Shown: positions 45,471-58,242 of the stretch, one piece after another
Numbering within the stretch: position 1 is the stretch's first letter
Layout of the letters: each line of letters starts with the position of its first letter
DNA from: Lomentospora prolificans
Lineage: Eukaryota; Ascomycota; Sordariomycetes; Microascales; Microascaceae
Assembly (NCBI GenBank): GCA_029532625.1
Contig: JARFXM010000006.1
Location: forward strand, 2,728,001-2,792,000
Direction: 5' to 3'
Length of the DNA: 64,000 bases
The notes under the pieces: generated by a model
What the model was told of the DNA's origin: nothing
What the model saw: only the letters and a program-made list of their open reading frames with translations
The model's database searches: none
Program-made: the position numbers and the translations under genes

Positions 45471-48400
45471 ATAACTTAATTATTAAAGATAATTAAAGAA
45501 TAGAATATATTATTAACTCTTCTTTAAATTTATTCTTAAAATTACCATAGTATATTACAAGTAGTTTAAGAAGTTACTAAGATTTTAAAGACTATTAAAT
45601 ATTTAGATTAAATTTATATAGATAAAAATTCAATATTCTATATATATAATAACCTCTATAATTTAAAACAAGATCTTAACAAATTTATTTAACTTATTTA
45701 CTTTATTATAAGGAATTATTATAAAAGCTAAAGTATCTCTTGAGTTAATATAAAGAAGACCTCCTTATTTAAGAAAAGCTTCTATTAAGAAATTTATAAG
45801 AAGTTAACTAGAATTAATCTGTTTTTAGAATATTTCTTTTAGGTTAATTATATTAGTAAAATTATTAGTAAACTTAAGTAATTAGAATAGGATAAATACT
45901 ATATTACCTAGAAGAATTATAATAACCTCTAATTAAAAAATAAATTTACAAGGAAATTTGCAAGGAACTTTTTATAAAAATACTTTGCTATTGATTATAA
46001 TATTAATAATGATAGTAATATAAACATAATAAATACTAACTATACTTATATAAAAATAACTAGGAATTATAGTTAGATTTATAATTAAAATAATAATTAT
46101 TTTATAAAGAAAGACTTTATAAGGTACTATCTTAATAATAAAAATAAATACGGTATTAAAGTAATAGGTAAATATTTATTACTATCTCTTCTACTATTCA
46201 TTATTATAAATTATAAGTGTAAGAACTAAATCTAAGTTTAAATAATATTTATTTAATAAAAATCAAAGAAAAAAGTAGTTTATCATACTAATAATGAATA
46301 TTAAAGCCTTTTACAACTGACTAGTATAATTAAAAACCTTTTAAACTAATAATAAAAACTTTTCATTTTAATTATTCTATAAGTTAATAGAGCTATTATC
46401 CATATTTTAGTAAATATAAGCTATAGCTTTAATATAACTATAACTAAACTCTTATAAACTCATTTTATATTCTTTCAATAAACGAAAAACCTTAATTGAT
46501 ATATAAATCCTTTAAGAAGTTATCATAGATTTATACTTTAAGTATAATAATACTTAACCTAAAAATAGATAATTTTACTATATAACTTTTTACTTATATA
46601 ATATTAAAGCTAAACTGGAACTTATTCTTAGATAAAGTATAAATAAAAGCTAATAATATAATATCTTACATAAAATAATAATAACTTTATTATATAAGGA
46701 TGAAAATAATAATTTGATTTCTAAATCAATTTAAACTTAATACCCTATATAGAATATACCCCATAATCCTTTTCTTAATATATTCTTATAATTCTTTTGT
46801 TAAAGGTAAAAATAATATAACCCTTTAACTACTTTATAGTTAAAAGTTATGAATATTATAAATATATAAAATTCTTGAAATAAGATTTCTATAAGGTTTA
46901 AGACTTATATACTTAAATATATCCTTAAAAACTATTATAGTGCTTCTCTAAAAGCATAATATAAGCTTTATCATTATATTAACTCGATATTAATTATTGA
47001 AAGAATTTGATTCTAAGAAAGAATAATATTAGACCTCTTTTATTATAAAGACTTTTGTATTATATATTTTATATAAAAGTTTTAGTTTATACTAGACTTT
47101 TATATAACTACTTAATAATAAGTTTATATAAATTAGAAATATTTTTACTATTACTTTAATGTTACTTATATAATACTAAAAAGAGGTTTATAGTTTTATA
47201 TAAATCATAAAGCTTTAAATATAAATTTACAAAAGGATTACTAACTTTTACTTCTAAATATAAAAACTTCTTTAATTTAATTAAGATAATTTACTAAACT
47301 TAATATATATATAACTTTCTATAAAATCTAGATAACTATTAATTATAAGGAAAAGCTATCTGTTAAAGTTATGATATTATTTAAATAGCCAATATACTCT
47401 TTTAGCTTAATAGATACTTGAGTAACATTTTAGTAATCAGTTAATATAACCTTATCCAGATTTATAAACTTTATTTTAATTTATGTTGATAATGTCTTAG
47501 TTTATATATTAAAGTATAAAAAAGATTGAAAAATAAAGATACTAAAAGTTTTTAACTTTTTTAAATTAGATTATACTTCAACCTTAAAAAGTATAAGTTT
47601 AATATAAATATTATGGAATATTTAGAATTTATTAATTAAAATATGAAAAGAAGTTTTTTATAATCTAAATAATTTTTAAATAGATTATATTAGTTTTAAT
47701 AAGAAATTATAAATGTTTCTGAATTTTATTATCTATTATTAAGTATTTATCTATAATTTTATTAGGATTATATTCTTTTTTATTTAACTAATAGAGAGAA
47801 AAACTATGTTATTTAAGAAAAAAAGTAAGTAACGCTAATAATACCATAAAGAAGTACTTTATAAAAAGCAAAGCTAATATTTTATTAGTAGGATCCTAAA
47901 AGATTTCAATATAGATTAAAATAAATTATTTATATATAGCTTTAGATATAGTTCTTCCTTAAAAAGATAAATACAGCTAATATTATACTATTATATACTT
48001 TTTTTTATAATAATGTAATGCTATTAAATATAACTATTTAACTATAATAAAAAATATTAGTTATTATTTATTACTTTTTCAGTAATTAATAGAACTAATT
48101 AAATATGACTCTTTTATTATTTTAATAGATTATCGTAATTTGACTTACTTTATAATAAAGTAATATTTAGCTAAATAATGAAACTATTAAACTAAGCTTT
48201 TATTATATTATATTTTGCTTTTTACTCTTAATTAAAAAGTCTAAATAGTATACTTAATATAATATCTTAATAAAATTAAGATATTCCTTAAGGAGGTATT
48301 CATAATTAATTAAGAATTAAGATAATTTATCTAATTAATCTTAATCTTTATATTACTTATAGGAACTATTATTATCCTCTTAGAAAACGCGTAGATTACT

Positions 48401-49200
48401 TATAATATATTTAAAATAGTCTACTAAGAAGTAACTTAGTTACTATATTCTAAAATACATCTAAATTATAGTAATTTTAGACTTATATATTCTAAAAGGA
48501 TATTATTTGCTAAGAGGCTTTTATTATAATATCTTAAAGAGATTATATATTTCCCTTTACTTTGGAATTAACCAAGTACTTAATTAATATAGGAAATAAG
48601 TTAATATTCTAAGACTAGCTAAGTATTTAGTGTAAGTACTAATTACTAAGAGGCTATATAATATAAATTATCTATAATATTATAATTATTAGTTATCTTA
48701 GACATAAAGGTATTTATTATAATAGGTTCCTAGTAGTTGTACTAGTTTAGGATATTCCTTCAAATTATAATAAATATAGAAAAAAAATTATCTAGAGGTA
48801 AATAAATAAGGGTTTCTTAAGTCTTTATTTACTCTAAAGAGGATGTATAGTAAACATACTATGGACTTCATTACTAATCTATTTCTTATAAACTAAGATA
48901 AAATAGCTTTCCCATAAGTTATCATTAACTAATTCTCTAAGAATATACTATTAAAACTAATCATAATTATATCAGTATAGGCCTATACTAAATATTTTAT
49001 CGAGATTTATTATTAATACTATAGTATCCTTTATATAATAACTAGTAATAGAGGAAGTAATTAAATAGAATACTTTTAGAAGAAGTTCTATAAACTCCTA
49101 GAAATTGAATAGTAATTTCGTATTATCTATTATCCCTAAACTAATAGTAATCTAAAATAAATTAAGAAATTTAATATTATCTCTATATATTTATTTACTA
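45471..49200 (+). mobile_element. Ty3/gypsy-type retrotransposon relic (different family from copy A)
   Basis: The reverse-transcriptase box at 47,482-47,493 reads YVDN followed by VLVY, with the second catalytic Asp codon now AAT. RNase H region follows. Integrase at about 48,861-49,150 is the best preserved in the window: MDFITNL at the start of the catalytic core, then ITSNRGSN in place of a DRG box, then a degenerate HPQTDG region (YYP-stop-TNSN). Stops interrupt every frame. CA and TG are present at low frequency, so RIP here is incomplete. Left end and LTRs not resolved. Confidence 0.68.
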
Positions 49201-50339
49201 CTTCTAGTCTAACTAAAATAACTACTTAGTATATACTTAGCTAGCCCTAAATAGTAAAGTAAGTACTATAATTAAAATAAGCCTCTTCTTCCTAAAGTAT
49301 AACTATATATAATAGGTTAAACCTAGTATAGTTATACTATCTATACTGGTACTAATTATATATAAGGTTATATATAAGCTACTATACCTTAAGTTGATTA
49401 CTAGGTAAGTACTACTACCTATATATAAAAGGAAGAATACCTTCTCCTTCTTTAATATTTTTCTTCTTCCTTTCCTAGCTTTAGATAGATAATCCTAGTA
49501 CTTTAAATTATTAAACTACCCTTTTTAGCTAGCCCTTTTATACTATAATATAGGACCTTTTATAATCTTTAATATATGATTACTATTCCCCTAGGAATCT
49601 CAAAGAAAAGTAAGGTAAAAAGTTCTATACTTATTTTAGAGAAGTAACTAAGTTAATATAGGTAGCAATAACTAATACTTAGCTTTACTAAGAAGATATA
49701 GTAAATTATTAGAAGTACCTTACTAAGAGGTTTAAAATAGCAGATAAGATCTAGCTATAAATAAAGAATTATAGCTCCTCTTATCCCTTTAATAAATTCA
49801 ACTAGCTCTATTATATAAGTATATAATAACTATAATATTAAGCTTAAATATTATTAAACTAGATATTCTATTAAATATCTATAACTAGTTCAATATAGAC
49901 TTTATATTAAGTATATAATAACCCCTTGTTAGGCTAATAAATAGATAATACTTAGCTACTACTTTTTTATAAAAGTAATAGTAATAGGTATAAAGTAGTA
50001 AAGATATTTTATATGAAGTCGAAGTAATCAAGCTATAATAGAGTTTAAGAATTACTAGTATAATAAGATTGTTATATAATCCTAATATAAAAGCTATTAG
50101 AAAATATAGAAGAAACTATAGTACTAGATACCTATAAAGAATACTATAAGCTAATTTAAGCGGCTAATAGACCTTTAGATAAATATTACTACTTATAGGA
50201 GAAGTATAGAGCTATAGTAAAGTAATAAGCCCCTGAAAAAGGGGGAGGAGGGTGGTACTATAATAGGTTCGACTTAGAAGAAGAGTATTAATAGTATTAA
50301 TACCTAATAAACCCCTAGTAAGATAACTAGATGTAAAGG
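49201..50339. repeat. repeat DNA, possible LTR end and gag-like start
   Basis: Less AT-rich than its surroundings. A short stretch from about 49,577 with ATG and readable codons (MITIPLGISKK-like) could be the start of a gag relic, but stops follow quickly and no zinc-knuckle is readable. The right end has a G-rich patch (GGGGGAGGAGGGTGG near 50,238) just before the LTR1 repeat. Assignment to an element is tentative. Confidence 0.35.
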
Positions 50340-50800
50340 GGGTATAATATAGTCACACTTAAGCAAGATAGGCCTAGGGATCATAGAGTCAGGTCTAGAA
50401 ATATTCACTATTTATTTATAGAATTATAATCTTAAAACTTTAGCTTAAAGAGCCCTCCTTCCTTCTAAAGCTCTTTAACTACCTTCTTTTATATTTCTAT
50501 CCTATTATCTACTTAAGTAGGATATAGGCTAGCTCTAGACTCTATTCTAGGTAGTCCCTAGACTACCTTAGAATAGTCTCTAACTAAGGGTTTATAGTAC
50601 TAGATTCTAGGTAATATAAAAGATAATATCTTAAGACTTATTAATCTATTATTCCCTTTTTAGGGTATTCTTAGTAAAGCTCTCCTAACTCCTTCTATAG
50701 TCCTAGAGTATTTAGGGATTAGTAGGAGTTAATACTTAGTACTAGTCAGGCTATATCTGACTTAATCTTTGATGAAAGAATCCCTTTATACTAGAACCTT
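50340..50800 (+). repeat. LTR1 repeat, copy 1
   Basis: Begins GGGGGTATAATATAGTCACAC and continues CTTAAGCAAGATAGG. It matches the repeat at 63,186-63,640 over about 450 bases, and the inverted and partial copies at 40,970, 45,350 and 54,650. Its left edge was an inverted repeat GTGTGA-TATAG-TCACAC, intact in the 63-kb copy; here the left arm is mutated to GTATAA while the right arm is intact. It is probably an LTR or LTR-adjacent sequence; I did not find a target duplication. Confidence 0.6.
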
Positions 50801-53800
50801 ATAGTAGTATATTTATATCCTTATAAAATCTCTATAAGACTTATATAGTAACCCTCTAGAGCCCTACCTAGTAATATTATAGGGATATATAAACCCCTAG
50901 ACTAGTCTCCCTTTTCCTTCTCTTTCTTCCTTTTCTTTCTTTAACTATCTTATAATGAATATATCTTGGCCCTACTGTATAGCTACTATACCATAGTAAG
51001 CCTATAATAATAATTTACTAATAAATTTGTTAATCCTGTATAATTCTAGAGCTTTCTCTAACTTTAAGACATTCTTAGCTTTTTATTAAAAGATAATCTA
51101 ACCCCTTACTAGCTCTTTTAAAGGATAAGTTTAGTTAAAGTTTACTAGATTAATTATCTTGTTCTTATTCTATTTTTAGACCTTTTTAACTATAAGTATC
51201 TTAAAATAGCTTCTACCTCCTCCTTAGGTTATAGCTTAAACTATAACTCTAGTTTCCTATATTTAAAACTCTTCTCTTACTTTTAGGAAATCTCTTATCT
51301 AAAATTAGTAATTCCTTTTCTTCGCTTTTAAGTAAAAGATTAAAATAAAGAATAAGCTTCTAAGTTAATAGAATCTACAACTTTATAATTAACTCTTTAG
51401 TAATATCCTAATAATTAAAATTCTTTTTTATATAGTCTAGTTATCTAGATAAAAATTTAATAAGGTTTACTTTTCCGAGTTTATATTTAATATAAAAATT
51501 TAATATTAATAAGTTAGAAGATTTATAATCATTTCTTAAATCTTAAATTAAAATATTGATAATATTTTTTAAAATTCAATGATTAATAAAAACTTCAGGA
51601 AAGGTCTTCCTCTAAGATAATAATACTTTTAAGTTTTTGTATAATTATAAAGAGTTTTTTTTTAAAAAAAATTATAGTATATCTCCTTCTTATTTTAATA
51701 AGTTTACTAAACTAGAAAACTATATAATACTATTACTTATAGGATAGAATACTAGACATTATATAAATAAAAAGTATTAGTTTTAACTTAAACTCTCTTT
51801 TAATTGTTCTAATAAGTCATAATAAAAAGTTTTTATAAATACTTTTCTAATTTTAGTAAAAGTATTTATAACTTTTACTAAGTAAAATAATTCTCCTTTC
51901 TTAATCCTATTCTTACTATCCTTTAATAGAAAAATAATAGGATAAGTAAATACTAAGTAACTAGAGATAAATTTTCAATAACATTAGTAGATCCTAAAAA
52001 AAGTTAAATATATAAATAGGATTATAGCTATTCTTGGCGAGTTAGATTTATTTAAAATTTATATTTTTTAATAGTATAGTTAAAAAAGCTAATTTTGGAC
52101 TAAAAGAAATTATACTTTTTCTAATTAGTATATAGTTTTATAACTTATAGATATTCTAAAATTAATTTGAGATACTCTGTATTTTTAAAAATATTGGAAA
52201 ATATGAAGATATTATCTCAAAGGACTATATAAAATAGTTAAATAATTTAATAAGAGCTTAGTATATATACATGTATATATTTATAAAATAGTAAGAGTAT
52301 TAATTAGCTTAAAAAGTATAATAGTATATTTAAGATACATTTAAAAATAAATAGTTTTCTATTAGTTTTCTAGCTAAATAGAGATTTAATAGTAAATATC
52401 CTAGGATTTAACTTAAAGAATTATTTCATTTATACTATTTTTATAAAAGGTTTAAAGGATTAGTAAAAGAAGATACTGGTTTTTAATAATAACTTTATTT
52501 AGCTTTTACTAATTAGTATATAATTATAGAAAATTATCTAACTTTAATATATAAAAAATAAATGTTTTAGCTAAACTTTAAAATATTTAAATCTTTTCTA
52601 TCTTTTAAAACTTCTTAAAAGTAAATTTATAATTTTTACTATTATTTCTAAGTTAGAGGCTATATAAGTTCTCAAAAAGGGTTAATTTTTAATTTAAAGT
52701 TAATAGAATATTTAATTCTAGAAAGTATTTAGAGTATTTTTACTACTTTTAGTAAAAGGATATTAATGAATTATTATAAAGCTTAAAGTAATATTTTGGT
52801 TTTAAAATACTTCTTCATTTTTATGTAGGAATACTTGATATAAATTTGATATACAATCTCTAGTGAATTGAAAAGTATTAGAAGAGATACTTAAACCCTT
52901 TTTAAATATACTTATACTAGATCTAAAATGAGTTATAATTAATATTAAATCCTATTATTTATGTAAAACTATCTTACTAATAGTTCTAGATAATAGGTTA
53001 GTCTAAAATAAGCTTAGAATCTGTTAAAGTATATAAAGAGTTCTTTAATTATCCTTAATATAAAGTTTAATCATATAGCTCTTTATATATATTAAAAGGG
53101 ATCTACTAATTTAAGTAAGGTTAAATGGTTATTAATCTTATTTTAAATTATAAAAGTTATATTTTAATAAAGTCTTAGAAGATTAAATCTATCCTTACTT
53201 TAGGATCTAAACCTAATTAAGCTCTAGTCTATTTTAAAATAACATAGATTATAGCTTTTATATATAATATTAATAAAGAAGATTTTTTTATTTAGGGATA
53301 GAACTAGTAGTAGAATTAAAAACTCTATGTTTATTCTTTTTCTAAATTATTATTAGAATTATACTTCTTAACTTAGGATATTTTATGTATAAAAATTCTG
53401 TTAAATAATTTTATAAGCATTTATACATTAAATAACTTAGCTATCGATAATTATAGTATTCAAAGTCCAATTATCCTAATAGGAAGTTCAGGTTAAGCTT
53501 TTCTAAGTAAGATTTAAATATAGGATTTTTTATATTATCATAAAGGTTTAGTTTCTTATAATAATATAACTAATTAGAGTTTATTTAGAAATTATTTATC
53601 TTTTTTAAACCTCTTTTTCCATTTTTAATTTATTTTCCCTTTTAATAGATTATTATAAGTCTTATTACTATTCCTATAATATAGTAATATAATAGTTAAT
53701 TTCTTATATAATTATATATTTAATTTAAAAAAGAAGTTTTATATAGTTTTACTATTTAGCTTATCTGTTAAAACCTCCTTTAAATATACTTAAAAATAAA

Positions 53801-54640
53801 ATTATTTTCTTCTTAATCTATTAAACCTATATTTCTTTTATTTTAATTTAGAAGAGTTTCTTTATAACTTTCATTCCTAGATTTTAAAAAATTAATAATC
53901 TTATTTAATAAAAGTAAGTAAGCTATATATAATGAAAGTATATTTCAATCTTTTCGTATTTTAATATTAAAATATTTAAAACTTATTTATATAATTTAAA
54001 GCTTATAGAATTTTAAGTTATATATTCCAACATAATTAGGTTTTTATTAGTAATTTTTTATATTAAGTAATAGTTTTTATTTATATAGTTTTTAATAAGT
54101 TTTTTGATATAAGTAAATAGAGTTTTATAAGTTGTTATAGTTAACTTAGTATTATTAGATTATATTAATTTTATATAAAATTCTATAAATAAAGTAATTA
54201 TGTTTTTAATATTTTCTTTTAAAATTCTAAGGATTTAGTAGATTTTTCCTTCTTTAAACTTAATAGTTTTTGTTTTTCTAGAAGTTGTATTACGAGAATA
54301 CTTAAAAATACTATAAATTCTATTAAAAATGATATAAAATACTATTCTTCTATATTTAAATTTAAAGTACGGTTTCTATCTAAACTTAATATTATTTTAT
54401 ATAAATAGTAAAATTAAAAAATAAAGATCATATTATAATTATTTTTAAATGAAAAATCTAAGTATTATAAAATTAGATTAAAAGATATTTATTATTAGTA
54501 TAAGATTATAATTAAAAAGTTCAATTTAAGGAATTCTTTTTATTTTTCTTATTTTAGCTTCTACTTTTAATAAACTTTAGATTAACTCTAAGCTAACTTT
54601 GAGCCCGAAAGGTTTAAACTATAAAATCTTAATAAGAGTC
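50801..54640. repeat. AT-rich repeat DNA, unassigned retroelement relic
   Basis: About 3.8 kb with scattered CA/TG and no intact frame. I could not read RT or integrase motifs on the plus strand; minus-strand coding remains possible because C-rich and T-rich tracts predominate. No ends recognised. Confidence 0.4.
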
Positions 54641-54800
54641 TAAAAGATAAGGTTTTAGAATTAGCTAATTCCTTATTCCTATCTTAGAGTATCCTTAATA
54701 AAACTCTTCTAATTCTTATTATAATAAAAGAGTATTTTAGGATTAGAAGAAGTTAGCTCCTAGTCCTAGCCTAATTAAATATAACTAGACCTTTATTAGA
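54641..54800 (+). repeat. partial LTR1 copy
   Basis: Aligns with 50,640-50,760: the ATTCC...GAGTATCCTTAATAAAAC...GAGTATTTTAGGATTAGAAG series matches its counterpart with changes mainly of the RIP type. The left part of the repeat is missing or unrecognisable. Confidence 0.55.
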
Positions 54801-54982
54801 TGAATCCCTCTATAAATAGTCTTTATATAATAGGTTAGACCTAGAAGATAAGTATTAGTGATACTAATACCTAGTAAACTCCTAGTAAAGTAGCTAGGAT
54901 TATATAGTAGTATACTATATACTCTATATATTATACCTCCTATTATAGGGCTACTAGAAGTAGCTTAGATAGTAGTCTATAG

Positions 54983-55340
54983 TGTAAGGGTCTTGACCCA
55001 AGAGGAGGGTATGGCCAAGAGCCAGACCTGGCTGCATATGATCAAACGCCAGAGCCAGACCTGACCGCACACAATCGAACGTCAGACCTGGCTATATACG
55101 ATTGAGTGGACTAGAGGAGCATGATACCCTAACTAGTATACTACTACTACCTACTCCTTAGTAGTACTAAATAAACTAATATACTATTATAACTTAGTAA
55201 TACTAAACCCCTAGAAGTAGAAGCTATTAATATAAGTATAGCCCCCTATAAAAAAGCCTAGTAGTACTTATATAGCCCTTTATTTAGATCTTCCTTCTTT
55301 ATTATTTAAGGTTTAATATACTATAAACTATTACTTAAGC
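54983..55340 (+). repeat. LTR2 repeat with tandem subrepeats, copy 1
   Basis: Starts TGTAAGGGTCTTGACCC, containing the perfect palindrome GGGTC-TT-GACCC, and ends near CTATTACTTAAG. Inside, 55,019-55,106, an imperfect tandem unit of about 31-33 bp (AGCCAGACCTGGCTG-type) occurs about two and a half times. This part keeps CA, TG and CG. The second copy is at 57,952. It probably is the 5' LTR of retroelement copy B. Confidence 0.65.
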
Positions 55341-57951
55341 TATCTTTAGTAAAACTATAATATATTAAATAATTAAAATAATAATAGAGAAGAATAGACT
55401 AGAATAGAATAGAATAGAATAAAATGGAATAATAAATAGAATAGAATAAAATGGAATAATAAATAGAATAGAGCCCTAATAGTAAAAAGCTAGTAGATTA
55501 ACTTTAAATCTTTTTATTATTTATATTTTACTATAAATAATCTATAGTATTTTAAAAGTAATATAATAAACTATTATCTAAAGCTTTACTACTTTTATAA
55601 TTAAGATTATTAATTTTACCTAAGTTATCTATATTTATATTACACCCCTCTTAAAATATCCCTTAATCTTAGAGAAACTATAGCTCTTTTAAAATAAAAC
55701 CTTTTTCCTATTTTATAAGAAGTACCTTTAGTATAATAGAGCTAACTAATAAGTATTATATACTATAAGATATTAAAATATATTTTAGATAAAAGAAATT
55801 AAGTTTATAGTTTAATTTATGACTTTAACTTTTATTATAACTACTAAGAGAATTAAATATTTAAAAAGAATATTATAATAAAAATAGTAATCTTTATAGT
55901 AAGCTTAAGAAATATAGAATAAGTACTAGCTTCTAAGAAAATAAAAATTAATAATAAGTTTTACTAAATAATCTTATAACCTACTCTCCTTTTTTTAGAA
56001 AGTAGAAGCTGATAAGTTTAACCCCTGTAAACTAGGTATTAACTATTTAATCCTTTTAAAGATAAATTATTAAGAAGGAGAACTCTTTCTATTTCAGGGA
56101 TTCCTATATAATAAATTACAAAAAACTATTTATCCTTAAGAAGACTTAATAAATCTTCTAAATAAAGGCTTTATTCATATAAGTACTTTAGAAATAGCTA
56201 TATTTATCTTATTTATCTATAAGCTAAGAAGAGAACTTAGAACGTATAATATTCCTGGTATTAAAAGGAAAGTAAAGAATACTTCATTCATAAAATAAAA
56301 AGGTCTATATAAATTATTATATCTTAAATATAATTATATATATAAACTAATATCTACTTCCCCTTATCTTAGAAACTTTTTAAGTTTTATTAAAATAATA
56401 TAGTTTACTAAGGTTAATATTATCTAAGTATTCTATAAGGTTTAAATAACTAAAGGAGAAAATTTAAGATGATATTCTATACCTAATATAACCTTTTTAA
56501 GTAAATAATAATACTTTATAGCTTATCTAGAATACTAGTAATATTCTAGTATTATATAAACTATATACTAAAAGACTTCCTTAATAGTTCTATGTTTATA
56601 TATATAAATATATCTTTATCTATATAAGTAGCTTTTAGAAGGAATACCTAATCAAAGTATATATAATTTTTAAATATTTATAAGCTTATAAGCTCCACCT
56701 TAATCCTAAAAAGTCTAAGTTTATAATAAAGAAAATAAAATATTTTAGATTTATTATCTATACTAGTATTAGTATATAGATAGCTTAGAAAAGTATAAAC
56801 TATTCTTAAATAGTAATTACTTATAATATAGATAAGAATATAAAGCTTCTTTAGATTTATTAACTATTATTAAATACTTATACCTAAATTCTTAGAAATT
56901 ATAAAAAGTCTTATAGTACTTATAAAAAAAGGAATCCTTTTTAAATAAACTATAAATTATAAGAAAGTATCCTAATATTATAAATATCCTTTTTATAAAA
57001 TTTTTAACCCTAATTCTATTAACTTGCCCTAGAATTACGTTAAAAGAAATTTATTATTATCTAAAATTATTAATATCTAAACTTTTATAAATAATCTTAT
57101 TTAGTATAATCTTATTAGTATTAATCTACTGGAATAAAAAATAATCTTAACATATATTATCTTTATCTAGCTAGTAAAAACTCTATTAATAATACTAAAA
57201 GTTAAATATTTCGTATTAATTAATATTTATGTATAATAGAATTTATATATTCTATTATATATAAAATAGGGTTATATTAAACATTATATTTAATCCTTTA
57301 GATTTTTCTTAATTTATTTTCACTAGGCTTTTAATAAGAGTTATTTATCTCTTAATTATTTAGAATTCTCTTAAGCTACTAGCTATAAAGTTTTTATCTT
57401 CTTCTACAATTATTTTATTACTACTAGTAGCTATATTTATTCTTTTAGATTATTTAGCTAAGAGTATCAGATAAGATATAATAAAATAACTATATCTTTA
57501 ATACCTAAAATAATATATTTTTCTCTTCTTTTAGTTATTTCTTATTTATTTATTTTATATATTCTTTTCATAAAGCTTTATTTTCTTTAGAAAAGATAGG
57601 GTTTAGGGTCATACTAGTATTAGTATTATATCTAGTTAGGATTTTTATACTTACTATTGCTATTAACTCCTATTCTATTTTATTGGTAGCTTAATAATAT
57701 TATATATATTAAAAAGATAATATTACTTCTTTCTAATTTCAATAGGTTTTATCTAGAAATTTAGTTTTTAGATCCTTCAAATATATTTAATATAATTATC
57801 TAGTATAGTAATCTAGCTAGTAATAGCTTAGTATAAATCTTTATTTAGAACTTATTCTAAAAAGTTTATTTTAGTTTATCTGTTTAGGAAGGTTTTGTAG
57901 TATTTATAAAGATTACTTTAAACTTAGAGTAAAAGTAGATAAAAGACTAGT
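55341..57951 (+). mobile_element. gypsy-type retrotransposon relic, copy B (internally deleted)
   Basis: Same family as copies A and C. Compared with C, about 1.2 kb after the LTR is missing: a GAATA-rich minisatellite at 55,386-55,475 is followed almost at once by sequence matching 59,700 in C. The RT region lies at about 56,590-57,000, more degraded than in C (the YIDD box reads VYIYKYIFIY). It is bounded by LTR2-type repeats on both sides (54,983 and 57,952), so the whole unit is about 3.3 kb. Confidence 0.62.
55386..55475. repeat. GAATA-rich minisatellite
   Basis: Runs of AGAATAGAATAG followed by two near-identical ~30-bp units of the form AATAGAATAGAATAAAATGG then AATAATAA. Short tandem array within the relic of copy B, just after its left LTR-like repeat. 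Confidence 0.75.
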
Positions 57952-58242
57952 TATAAGCGTCTTAACCTAAGAAGAAGGCCAAGCTAGAAGCTAGACATAA
58001 GTATATATAATCAAATACATTAGAAAGGTTTAATACCCTCACTAATATACGACTTCAACCTACTCCTTAATAATACTAAATAATTACTATACTATTATAA
58101 CTTAATAATACTAAACCCCTAAAGATGGGACTATAAATATAAGTATAGCTTTCTATAAAAGCCTTATAATACTTATATAATCTCTCTATCTAAATCTTCT
58201 ATTATTATTATTCAAGATTAATATACTATAAATTATTACTTA
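57952..58242 (+). repeat. LTR2 repeat, copy 2 (more mutated)
   Basis: Aligns with 54,983-55,340. The start TGTAAGGGTCTTGACCCAAG is here TATAAGCGTCTTAACCTAAG. The later segments CCTACTCCTTA, AATACTAAACCCCTA and ATACTATAAA are shared. The tandem subrepeats of copy 1 are reduced to one degenerate unit. It could be the 3' LTR of copy B, the 5' LTR of copy C, or shared. Confidence 0.62.
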
